64,000 nt of DNA from Paenibacillus fonticola DSM 21315. Its GTDB lineage: Bacteria > Bacillota > Bacilli > Paenibacillales > Paenibacillaceae. Below are positions 17,530 through 24,581 of this stretch, piece by piece. The first letter of the stretch is position 1. Each line of letters opens with the position of its first letter. The DNA is taken from contig NZ_KB907268.1 of the NCBI RefSeq assembly GCF_000381905.1, forward strand, positions 14,050-78,049. Direction: 5' to 3'. The position numbers and the translations under genes were made by a program. A model generated the notes under the pieces. That model had not been told where the DNA came from and did no database searches. It saw nothing but the letters and a program-made list of their open reading frames with translations.

Positions 17530-18747
17530 ATGGCTAATCAGCAAATACCGGTTACTGTGCTTAGCGGTTACTTGGGCTCAGGGAAAACAACGGTACTGAA
17601 CCATGTGCTGAATAATCGCCAAGGGCTGAGAGTTGCCGTCATTGTCAACGATATGAGCGAGATAAACATCGATGCAGAGCTGGTAAGCGCAGAAACGAAT
17701 CTGTCGCGGACGGAGGAGAGGCTGGTGGAGATGTCCAACGGCTGCATTTGCTGCACTCTGCGGGATGACCTGCTGAAGGAAGTGCAGAAGCTGGCGGAGG
17801 AAGGGAGATTTGATTATATCCTTATTGAATCTACCGGCATAAGCGAACCGATTCCGGTTGCCCAGACTTTCACTTATGAGGATACGGAGACAGGGATTGA
17901 TTTGCGTGGTTTGGCTAGGCTGGATTGCATGGTAACTGTCGTGGACGCCTATCGTTTCTGGCATGACTTCTCCTCTGGAGAGACGCTGCTGGAGAGAGGC
18001 GAAGCCAGCGGTGATAGTGATACACGGGATGTTGTGGATCTGCTGATCGATCAAATCGAAACCTGCAATGTGCTGGTTCTGAATAAATGCGACCTGGTCG
18101 GGGACGAGGAACTGGATGAGCTGGAGGGAGTACTCAGGAAGCTGCAGCCCACTGCCAAGTTCATCCGGACGCAGCATGGCAGCATCGATCCTGCGGAAAT
18201 ATTGAATACAGGCTTGTTCAATTTCGATGAGGTGAGCATGTCTGCGGGCTGGATCAAGGAGCTTCAGCAGGAGAGCCATACCCCTGAGACGGAGGAATAC
18301 GGCATCAGCTCCTTCGTGTACCGCAGAGTGCGGCCGTTCCATCCAGAGCGGCTGGCTGACTTTATGAGCGATTGGCCTGAAGAGGTCGTGCGGGCGAAAG
18401 GCCTGGCCTGGATCGCGGCCAAGACGGATTTGGCAGCGAGCTTGAGCCAGGCCGGGCCATCGATTCAATTCGGGCCGGCGGGGCAGTGGCTGGCGTCTTT
18501 TCCGCAAGAGCAGCAGGAGGAGGTCTTCCGCAGCGAGCCGGAAATGAGGCGAAAATGGGATGAAGTATGGGGAGACCGCCTCAATGAAATCGTCTTTATC
18601 GGCATACATATGAACCGTGCCGAGATAGAGAAATCGCTGGATCAATGCCTGTTGACAGAGGAAGAAATGAGCTTGGATTGGGCCAGCTTCCACAACCCGC
18701 TCCCGTGGATGAGCGATGAGGAGTATTTGGCAGCAAGTGTGGAATAG
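17530..18747 (+). CDS. zagA: COG0523 GTPase, ZagA/YciC-type zinc metallochaperone
   Basis: COG0523 GTPases deliver metal; the Bacillus ZagA/YciC branch is Zur-regulated and supports GTP cyclohydrolase during zinc limitation. The 405-aa protein has Walker A GYLGSGKTT, the metal-binding CxCC motif in SNGCICCTLRDDL, the Walker B-like ESTGISEP, and NKCD. A CobW C-terminal domain starts near residue 250. ATG 17530 is preferred over an in-frame GTG at 17512, which would leave no room for the GGGAG site. It is under a perfect Zur box and probably cotranscribed with the L33 gene 53 nt downstream. Confidence 0.92.
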   Translation: MANQQIPVTVLSGYLGSGKTTVLNHVLNNRQGLRVAVIVNDMSEINIDAELVSAETNLSRTEERLVEMSNGCICCTLRDDLLKEVQKLAEEGRFDYILIESTGISEPIPVAQTFTYEDTETGIDLRGLARLDCMVTVVDAYRFWHDFSSGETLLERGEASGDSDTRDVVDLLIDQIETCNVLVLNKCDLVGDEELDELEGVLRKLQPTAKFIRTQHGSIDPAEILNTGLFNFDEVSMSAGWIKELQQESHTPETEEYGISSFVYRRVRPFHPERLADFMSDWPEEVVRAKGLAWIAAKTDLAASLSQAGPSIQFGPAGQWLASFPQEQQEEVFRSEPEMRRKWDEVWGDRLNEIVFIGIHMNRAEIEKSLDQCLLTEEEMSLDWASFHNPLPWMSDEEYLAASVE

Positions 18748-18800
18748 AAGCTACACACTAGAGAGGAGGAAGTTTTCTTCTCGTAAAAAGGGGGATTACG

Positions 18801-18950
18801 ATGAGAGTAGTCATAACGCTGGCATGCACAGAATGCGGGGATCGAAACTATACAACAACGAAGAACAAAAGGACGCATCCCGAGCGGTTAGAGCTAAGAA
18901 AATATTCGCCAAGGCTTAGAAAATATACGATTCACCGTGAAACAAGATAG
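18801..18950 (+). CDS. rpmG: 50S ribosomal protein L33, zinc-independent type paralogue
   Basis: This 49-aa reading frame begins [20 protein letters not shown] and ends HRETR, the L33 pattern. Usual zinc-binding L33 has two CxxC pairs. Here the first is kept (C9, C12) but the second, normally CPxC, reads SPRL, so tetrahedral zinc binding is lost. GGGGG lies 6-10 nt upstream of ATG 18801. It sits directly behind the Zur-controlled GTPase gene, matching the known strategy of replacing zinc ribosomal proteins during zinc starvation. It is shorter than usual ORF cut-offs and easily missed. Confidence 0.92.
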   Translation: MRVVITLACTECGDRNYTTTKNKRTHPERLELRKYSPRLRKYTIHRETR

Positions 18951-19074
18951 CATAAGAGGGAACAGTGTTCCGGTATGCACGGTCAGAAATATTTTAGTGC
19001 AGAAGCAATAAGTCCATGTATGTCTGAGATGCCTGTGATCGTGCTAATTAACCGGGCGAAGTGTCTTTCTCTTT

Positions 19075-19093
19075 AATCGTAATAATTACGCAT
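19075..19093 (+). promoter_or_regulatory. Zur box upstream of znuCBA
   Basis: AATCGTAATAATTACGCAT matches the Zur dyad except in the last arm positions. It lies only 5 nt before the ribosome binding site of znuC, so repression by blocking transcription start or early elongation is likely. Confidence 0.88.
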
Positions 19094-19110
19094 AAGTGAG
19101 GGGGGTATGC

Positions 19111-19827
19111 ATGATTTTGTCTTCCATGCGGAATGTCGTATTCGGATATGGGGATACGCCCGTGCTAAGCGGCATTTCCGTGGATATTCATCAAGGGGAA
19201 TTCGTCGGGATTACCGGCCCTAATGGCGCCGCCAAAACAACGCTGCTAAAGCTATTGCTCGGCTTGCTGAAGCCATGGAGCGGTTCGGTGCATATTCACA
19301 CCGAGGCATTGGAAGGAGAACGTTTGAGTATCGGATACGTACCGCAGAACGTGGCGTCTTTCAATAGCGGTTTTCCCAGCCGTGTACTGGAGCTGGTCAG
19401 GTCAGGCTGTTATTCCCGGCTGGGTCTGTTCAAACGGTTTGCGGCGGAGCAGCACGAGACCGTCGAGCAGAGCTTAAAGCAGGTCGGTATGTGGGAATAC
19501 CGACATCGTAAAGTCGGGGAGCTGTCCGGGGGACAGAAGCAGCGGATCTGCATTGCCAGGGCTTTGGCAGGGAAGCCGAACGTGCTTGTTCTGGATGAGC
19601 CTACGGCGGGAATGGATCAGCAGGGAAGGTTGGGCTTCTATCAGCTTATGCGCCATTATGTTACATCACACGGGCTGACCGTAATCATGGTGACGCACGA
19701 GCTTCAGGAGTCGGGAAAATACTTGGATCGCATCATTTCATTGGAACAGCGGGAGAGCGAGGGATGGCAATGTTTGACTACGAGTTCATGCAGCGTGCGT
19801 TTTGGGCCGGAGCTATGCTCGGAATAA
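19111..19827 (+). CDS. znuC: Zinc ABC transporter, ATP-binding protein
   Basis: This is the ATPase of the high-affinity zinc importer. The 238-aa protein has Walker A GPNGAAKTT (residues 36-44), signature LSGGQKQR, Walker B VLVLDEPTAGMD and the switch His in MVTHE. The Ala before Lys in Walker A replaces the usual Gly; I recall the same in Firmicute AdcC proteins, so it is not taken as inactivation. ATG 19111 is chosen because GAGGGGGG precedes it; GTG 19096 lies upstream of that site. The C-terminus overlaps znuB by 64 nt. Confidence 0.93.
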   Translation: MILSSMRNVVFGYGDTPVLSGISVDIHQGEFVGITGPNGAAKTTLLKLLLGLLKPWSGSVHIHTEALEGERLSIGYVPQNVASFNSGFPSRVLELVRSGCYSRLGLFKRFAAEQHETVEQSLKQVGMWEYRHRKVGELSGGQKQRICIARALAGKPNVLVLDEPTAGMDQQGRLGFYQLMRHYVTSHGLTVIMVTHELQESGKYLDRIISLEQRESEGWQCLTTSSCSVRFGPELCSE

Positions 19828-20645
19828 TCGCTCCCGTCTTGGGCGTCTATTTGATGCTCAGGCGGCAGGCGCTGATGGCGGACACGCTGTCCCATGTCTC
19901 TTTGGCCGGGGTGGCGCTTGGTTCCTTGGTTGGAATGAATCCCACCATGACGGGAATTGCTGCCGCCGTAATTGGCGGAATTCTTGTGGATGGGCTGAGG
20001 CGGGCCTATCGGACCTATAGCGAAATGTCTGTAGCGATCATTATGACCTCGGGTCTTGCTCTTGCCATCGTACTTATGAGCCTGCGTACCAATTGGAGCA
20101 AAAGCTTCAGCTCCTATTTGTTCGGCTCGATTGTCGCGGTGAATGATTCGGGACTGTGGTTGATTGGCGGCGTGACGGCGGCAGGCGTGATTTATTTGTT
20201 CGTGCTGCACAGGCCGCTTTATAATATGACCTTTGACGAAGAGACGGCGCAGATTAGCGGTTTGCAGGTGAAGCGGCTGTCGTTCTCGTTTGCGGTATTA
20301 ACGGGGTTGACGGTGGCCGCGGCGATGCCAATCGTCGGCGTCCTGCTCGTCTCTTCACTTATGGTTCTGCCGGCTTCGCTCGCCTTGCGCGTTGCTAGCG
20401 GGTTCACGATGGCGCTGCTGGTTTCGGTCGCGGCCGGATGGCTGGGCATCTTCAGCGGTTTGACCATTTCATATTACGTCAATGTGCCGCCTGGTGGCAC
20501 GATTTCGCTCATGCTGCTGTTGATGCTGTTGTCCGCCATGCTCGTGCAGAAGCTGCGGCGAAGACAGGGCAGGTACAAACAACAAGCTCTGCTTATGGGA
20601 CAAGGGAGCAGAACTTCAAATTTTCGAGAGGGAGTGGAAAGGTGA
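19764..20645 (+). CDS. znuB: Zinc ABC transporter, permease protein
   Basis: This is the membrane channel of the zinc importer, ABC-3 family (PF00950). The 293-aa protein has about eight hydrophobic helices and the conserved MADTLSHVSLAGVALG stretch near the N-terminus, plus PIVGVLLVSSLMVLPAS in the C-terminal half. It overlaps znuC by 64 nt and ends in a GTGA overlap with one possible znuA start, so the three genes are one translational unit. ATG 19764 and ATG 19770 are both possible starts. Confidence 0.93.
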   Translation: MAMFDYEFMQRAFWAGAMLGIIAPVLGVYLMLRRQALMADTLSHVSLAGVALGSLVGMNPTMTGIAAAVIGGILVDGLRRAYRTYSEMSVAIIMTSGLALAIVLMSLRTNWSKSFSSYLFGSIVAVNDSGLWLIGGVTAAGVIYLFVLHRPLYNMTFDEETAQISGLQVKRLSFSFAVLTGLTVAAAMPIVGVLLVSSLMVLPASLALRVASGFTMALLVSVAAGWLGIFSGLTISYYVNVPPGGTISLMLLLMLLSAMLVQKLRRRQGRYKQQALLMGQGSRTSNFREGVER

Positions 20646-21922
20646 ATAAACATCGCATTCAATCAGGAAGTGCAGGAATGAATAGAATATGGAATAAAGG
20701 GAATAAGGGGCTAGCTGCAGCGGTACTGCTGCTTGTGGTTATCATGGTCGTTGCGGCATGCGGCGCAAAGGGGGGCGCAGGCTCAGGCGGAGCAGAAGCG
20801 GAGTCGCCCGCCTCGGCGGCTCCCGATTCCTCAGGAGAGGGTAAGCTGAATATTCAGGTCAGCTTTTATCCGATGTACGAGTTCACGAAACAGGTAGCGG
20901 GAGATGCGGCTAACGTGCAAATGCTTGTTCCAAGCGGCGTAGAGCCGCATGATTGGGAGCCAACACCCCGGGACATCGCTAAGCTGGAGGAGGCCGATGT
21001 GTTCGTCTATAACGGTGCCGGCATGGAGGGCTGGGTGGAGCAGGTTCTTTCCGCCGTTAGCAGCGAGACACTCGTGAAAATCGAAGCCAGCCACGGGCTC
21101 GACATCATTGAGGATGCTGAAGCGCATGATCATAGCCATGATAACCAAAATGCTGAAGCCGAGCATGGTCATGACCATGAGCATGACAGCGAGCACGGGG
21201 GAGCGGAAGCTGTTCATCAGCACGATCACGAGCACGAGAAAGCGGAAGCAGCTCACGAGCATGATCACGAGCAGACGAATGCAGAGGCCCACAATCACGA
21301 GCACGACCAGGAGCAGGAGCAGGCGAATGTGGGGGCTCACAATCACGACCCCGACCATGAAGCAGCCGGTCACCATGATCATGATCACGGCGGGCTGGAT
21401 CCGCATGTGTGGCTCTCTCCGGCCCTTGCGATCCAGGAGGTTCGAAATATTGAAGCAGGTCTTTCCCAGGCTGCACCGGAGCATCAAGAGTTATTCAAGA
21501 AAAATGCGGACGCCTATGTGGCGAAGCTGGAGGCGTTGGATCAGGAGTTCAGAGATACGCTTGCTAGCGTGAAGCGCAAGGATTTCATTACGCAGCACGC
21601 CGCATTTGGTTACCTCGCCCGGGAATACGGGCTCCGGCAGGTGCCGATCGCCGGACTGTCTCCGGAGCTGGAGCCGTCGGCAGCCCAAATGGCGGAAATC
21701 GTCAAATTTGCCAAGGAGAACGAGGTGAAAACGATTTTCTTCGAAACCCTGGTCTCCTCCAAAGTAGCCGAAGCCATCTCTAAGGAGATCGGCGCCCAAA
21801 CGGCCGTTCTTAACCCGATTGAAGGTTTGACGGAGGAAGACTTGAGCAGCAGCCGGGATTACATCGTACTGATGCGGCAAAACTTAGAGGCGCTGAAATT
21901 AGCGCTTAACGAAAAGCTTTAA
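20642..21922 (+). CDS. znuA: Zinc ABC transporter, substrate-binding lipoprotein with long His-rich loop
   Basis: This is the cell-surface zinc receptor of ZnuABC (cluster A-I/TroA family). A lipobox (VVAACG) follows a hydrophobic segment. The fold's zinc ligands are likely His in PSGVEPHDWEPTP, His in GGLDPHVWLSP and His in TQHAAFGYLAREYGL. Between the first two lies a loop of roughly 80 residues packed with HDH/HEHDHE repeats, longer than in most ZnuA. GTG 20642 overlaps the znuB stop and has GAGGGAG upstream; ATG 20678 also has a site (AGGAAG) and gives a more typical signal peptide. The choice between them is open. Confidence 0.92.
   Translation: MNKHRIQSGSAGMNRIWNKGNKGLAAAVLLLVVIMVVAACGAKGGAGSGGAEAESPASAAPDSSGEGKLNIQVSFYPMYEFTKQVAGDAANVQMLVPSGVEPHDWEPTPRDIAKLEEADVFVYNGAGMEGWVEQVLSAVSSETLVKIEASHGLDIIEDAEAHDHSHDNQNAEAEHGHDHEHDSEHGGAEAVHQHDHEHEKAEAAHEHDHEQTNAEAHNHEHDQEQEQANVGAHNHDPDHEAAGHHDHDHGGLDPHVWLSPALAIQEVRNIEAGLSQAAPEHQELFKKNADAYVAKLEALDQEFRDTLASVKRKDFITQHAAFGYLAREYGLRQVPIAGLSPELEPSAAQMAEIVKFAKENEVKTIFFETLVSSKVAEAISKEIGAQTAVLNPIEGLTEEDLSSSRDYIVLMRQNLEALKLALNEKL
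21108..21396 (+). repeat. Degenerate His-codon repeats within znuA
   Basis: GATCACGAGCACGAGCA-like units recur through this stretch and encode repeated HDHEH clusters. They are coding repeats of the metal-binding loop. Confidence 0.8.
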
Positions 21923-21926
21923 AGCC

Positions 21927-22736
21927 TTAGGATGAGATGTTTCTGCCATAGAAAATCTCATCCATTTCCGTTTTCAGCAGCTCAGTGATTTCCGCCTGCT
22001 CCTGCGGGCTTAGCTTGTCCTTCGTATAGCCGAACAGATAATTGTTCAGGTCAAATTCCTTCAGTTTGCATTTAGTATGGAAAATATGCTCCTGATAGAC
22101 GTTTACATCAATCATATGGTACGCATCGATAACTTCATCCGGGATGTAATTCTGAATGGAGCTGATCTCGTGATCGATGAATAGCTTATGTCCGTTGACA
22201 TCCCGCGTGAACCCGCGAACCCGGTAATCGATCGTCATAATGTCCGTGTCAAAGGAATGGATTAAATAATTCAGCGCTTTGAGCGGCGAAATTTCACCGC
22301 AGGTCGACACGTCGATATCGGCACGGAACGTGCTGATTCCTTCGTCCGGATGATATTCGGGATACGTATGGACCGTAATGTGGCTCTTGTCGAGCTGCAG
22401 CACTACGTTATCCGGCAGCGGCCCCGGCGATTCCTCAAAAGATTCCGTAGGCACCTCCACGACAGGCCCCTCCGATACTAGCACGGTCACACTCGCCCCC
22501 TGCGGCACGTAATCCTGCTTGGCCACATTGAGCACATGGGCTCCAATGATGTCGGACACAGCCATCAGAATGTGAGTCAGCCTGTCGGAATTGTACTGCT
22601 CGTCGATATATTCTATATAAGCCTGCCGCTCTTCTTTAGTTTTCGTGTAACAGATATCATACATATTGAAGCTTAGCGATTTGGTCAGGTTGTTGAATTC
22701 GTGCAGCTCTACACGCTGTTGTGGTGTCAGTGTCAT
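21927..22736 (-). CDS. speD: S-adenosylmethionine decarboxylase, E. coli-type long form
   Basis: SpeD decarboxylates SAM to supply aminopropyl groups for spermidine. The 269-aa proenzyme cleaves itself before a serine to form the pyruvoyl cofactor; the site is visible as [13 protein letters not shown], with Ser at about residue 118. [17 protein letters not shown] and [13 protein letters not shown] closely follow the Gram-negative long form rather than the short B. subtilis SpeH type. ATG 22736 has GGAGG 5 nt upstream; a frame to 22784 lacks one. No spermidine synthase gene is adjacent. Confidence 0.94.
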   Translation of the reverse strand: MTLTPQQRVELHEFNNLTKSLSFNMYDICYTKTKEERQAYIEYIDEQYNSDRLTHILMAVSDIIGAHVLNVAKQDYVPQGASVTVLVSEGPVVEVPTESFEESPGPLPDNVVLQLDKSHITVHTYPEYHPDEGISTFRADIDVSTCGEISPLKALNYLIHSFDTDIMTIDYRVRGFTRDVNGHKLFIDHEISSIQNYIPDEVIDAYHMIDVNVYQEHIFHTKCKLKEFDLNNYLFGYTKDKLSPQEQAEITELLKTEMDEIFYGRNISS

Positions 22737-22887
22737 AGCAGCCTCCGTTAAGAAATGATATGCCTTAGTTATCTTTATACCCATTCTTCTTTGAACCTAA
22801 CGGATTGAAATATTTGCTTACCCTGTTTGCATCTTCCTTTTGCCGGCCAAGTGGAACGATTATATTGGTAGGAATATGTATAATCTC

Positions 22888-22930
22888 AAAAAAAAGCGGC
22901 AAGCCCGGTATAATGCCGGACCTGCCGTTT
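22888..22930 (-). terminator. Terminator of the ctc gene
   Basis: AGCGGCAAGCCCGG (22895-22908) pairs with CCGGACCTGCCGTT (22916-22929). On the minus strand it is followed by eight T. Confidence 0.9.
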
Positions 22931-22949
22931 GGTTTTTATATATCTATAG

Positions 22950-23546
22950 TTATTCTTCCGCCGCTTCGTCCTCGGACTCGAGATCCCCGGCTTGGATTCT
23001 TGGTGTCACGACAGAAACGAGCAGCTCGTTTTCCGCAGACAACAGCGTAACTTCAGGCGGAAGCTCTACATTTCCGACGAGAAGTGAGTCGCCAATATCC
23101 AGTTCGCTAATATCAACGCTGATGGATGACGGCAACTGGTGAGGCAATGCTTCGACCTCGATGAATGTGCTCTGCGTCTGCACGATGCCGCCCAATTTCG
23201 TACCTTTCGGGGTACCGACGTAATCAAGCGTGACTCTCGTACGCACGAGTTCATCCTTCTTTACGCGGAGGAAATCCACATGAGTATATTCGCGTGTCAC
23301 AGCATCCCGCTGTAATCCTTCGAGCAGTACAGGAATTTTATCGGAGCCTCCAACTTGAACCTCCAACAGCCCTGATCCTCCGCCTCTGAACCAACGTTGA
23401 AATTCCTGCGAGGAAATATGAATCATGTCGCTTTCTTTGTTCAATCCCATAACTACGCCTGGTAGACGTCCGCTTTGGCGCAGGCGCTTAAGGCCAGACT
23501 TATTCATAGGTGATCTTTGTTCCGCTACAAAACATGCTCTCATCAC
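22950..23546 (-). CDS. ctc: 50S ribosomal protein L25 / general stress protein Ctc
   Basis: This is a 5S rRNA-binding ribosomal protein of the TL5/Ctc type. The 198-aa protein has the N-terminal L25 beta-barrel (about 1-95) with GRLPGVVMG and a C-terminal TL5 domain with DISELDIGDSL. It ends in an acidic ESEDEAAEE tail. In B. subtilis ctc is under sigma-B; no clear sigma-B promoter was recognised here. Two adjacent ATGs (23546, 23543) follow AAGGAG. It is a single gene with its own terminator. Confidence 0.93.
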   Translation of the reverse strand: MMRACFVAEQRSPMNKSGLKRLRQSGRLPGVVMGLNKESDMIHISSQEFQRWFRGGGSGLLEVQVGGSDKIPVLLEGLQRDAVTREYTHVDFLRVKKDELVRTRVTLDYVGTPKGTKLGGIVQTQSTFIEVEALPHQLPSSISVDISELDIGDSLLVGNVELPPEVTLLSAENELLVSVVTPRIQAGDLESEDEAAEE

Positions 23547-23704
23547 TACAACACTCCTTAATATTCAACAATATATTTTGTGCTCCCAAAATCGCTATCC
23601 GTCCGTGAACATTGATTTCGCCCCCTGCGCGGGGGATATAAAGAGCACCATGACATCACCGCCCTGGTTAACATTAAATGTTAGTAAATGTATATACACA
23701 TGAA

Positions 23705-23736
23705 GGCACCTCGCTTCGTAGGAAGCGAAATGCCTT
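23705..23736. other. Imperfect palindrome upstream of ctc
   Basis: AAGGCA-CCT-CGCTTC and GAAGCG-AAA-TGCCTT form a hairpin with a GTAG loop. It has no long T-run on either strand. It lies in the 400-nt gap between divergent ctc and the TetR gene. Confidence 0.6.
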
Positions 23737-23864
23737 ATAAAATAACGATAACATAAACCTGTTGGTCTGTCGACAACTGACAGCTGTTATTCATCCTTTT
23801 GTCTTAATTACCATAATTATGCTCATTTTATAAATTCCCGCCATTCTTTTGAATGAAGAAGATA

Positions 23865-23894
23865 TTGACGATAACGCGGTTCTGTGTTTAATAT
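23865..23894 (+). promoter_or_regulatory. Promoter of the TetR/serine hydrolase unit
   Basis: TTGACG (23865-23870), an 18-nt spacer and TAATAT (23889-23894) form a plausible sigma-A promoter, immediately followed by the palindrome at 23895. Confidence 0.65.
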
Positions 23895-23908
23895 ATATCA
23901 AGTGATAT
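23895..23908. promoter_or_regulatory. Candidate TetR operator
   Basis: ATATCA-AG-TGATAT is a perfect 6-bp-arm palindrome abutting the -10 box and 40 nt before the TetR gene. Autorepression is likely. Confidence 0.6.
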
Positions 23909-23947
23909 GTATCATACGTTCTATATGATTGAGAGGAGTGACTTGAA

Positions 23948-24526
23948 ATGCCGCCGCAAAAGAAATTCTCCCGAGAGGAAATTATCCAGGCCGCCTTTGA
24001 GATTGCCCGGGTTGAAGGACTGGACCACATTACGATTAGAAAAGTAGCCAGCCGGCTCGGCAGCTCCATTGCCCCGATTTACGTTAACTTTGCAAGCGTG
24101 GAAGAGTTAGTCCAGGCCGTCATTGGAAAAGTATCCGAACTTAGCAAGGAAATATTGATGGACATGGATACGGGGAATCCGTTTCACGATATCGGCGCAG
24201 CCAGCTTGCGGTTTGCCAAAGAGTACAGCGTATTGTTCAGGGATCTTGTCATGAAGCAGAATGACCACATGAAGGGCCACGATCAGGATATGGCTCCATT
24301 CCTTATTGAGCAGATGAAGGGGGATGCTGATTTAGCCGGCTTCGAGGACGAGGAACTACGGCTTATTTTATTGAAAATGAAAATATTCCAGCTCGGTCTC
24401 TCGGTCATGATCGCAAACGGATTGCTTCCCGATTCCTTTAGCGAGGAAGAGGCCATAGCGCTGTTGGACAATGCTGCTGCCGATGTGATCGCAGGTGCCC
24501 GGTTGCGGCAGCAGGGCTCGCTGTAG
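23948..24526 (+). CDS. TetR/AcrR family transcriptional regulator
   Basis: This 192-aa repressor-type protein has an N-terminal HTH (about residues 8-55; REEIIQAAFEIARVEGLDHIT then IRKVASRLG) and an alpha-helical ligand-binding domain. GAGAGGAG lies upstream of ATG 23948. It precedes a membrane-anchored serine hydrolase by 55 nt in the same direction and probably controls it. The ligand is unknown. Confidence 0.9.
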   Translation: MPPQKKFSREEIIQAAFEIARVEGLDHITIRKVASRLGSSIAPIYVNFASVEELVQAVIGKVSELSKEILMDMDTGNPFHDIGAASLRFAKEYSVLFRDLVMKQNDHMKGHDQDMAPFLIEQMKGDADLAGFEDEELRLILLKMKIFQLGLSVMIANGLLPDSFSEEEAIALLDNAAADVIAGARLRQQGSL

Positions 24527-24581
24527 CTAAAGAGGATTGTCGTTTCACTACGTAAAAGACAATTTGAAAAAAGAGGAGGTT

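Noticed and set aside
17578-18693. Long minus-strand frame opposite the zagA-like gene
   Set aside because: The plus-strand protein carries Walker A and CxCC motifs. The minus frame shows no motif.
19146-19160. ZnuC Walker A lacking Gly as evidence of an inactive ATPase
   Set aside because: The Ala at this position is, from memory, usual in Firmicute AdcC-type ATPases, and all other motifs are intact.
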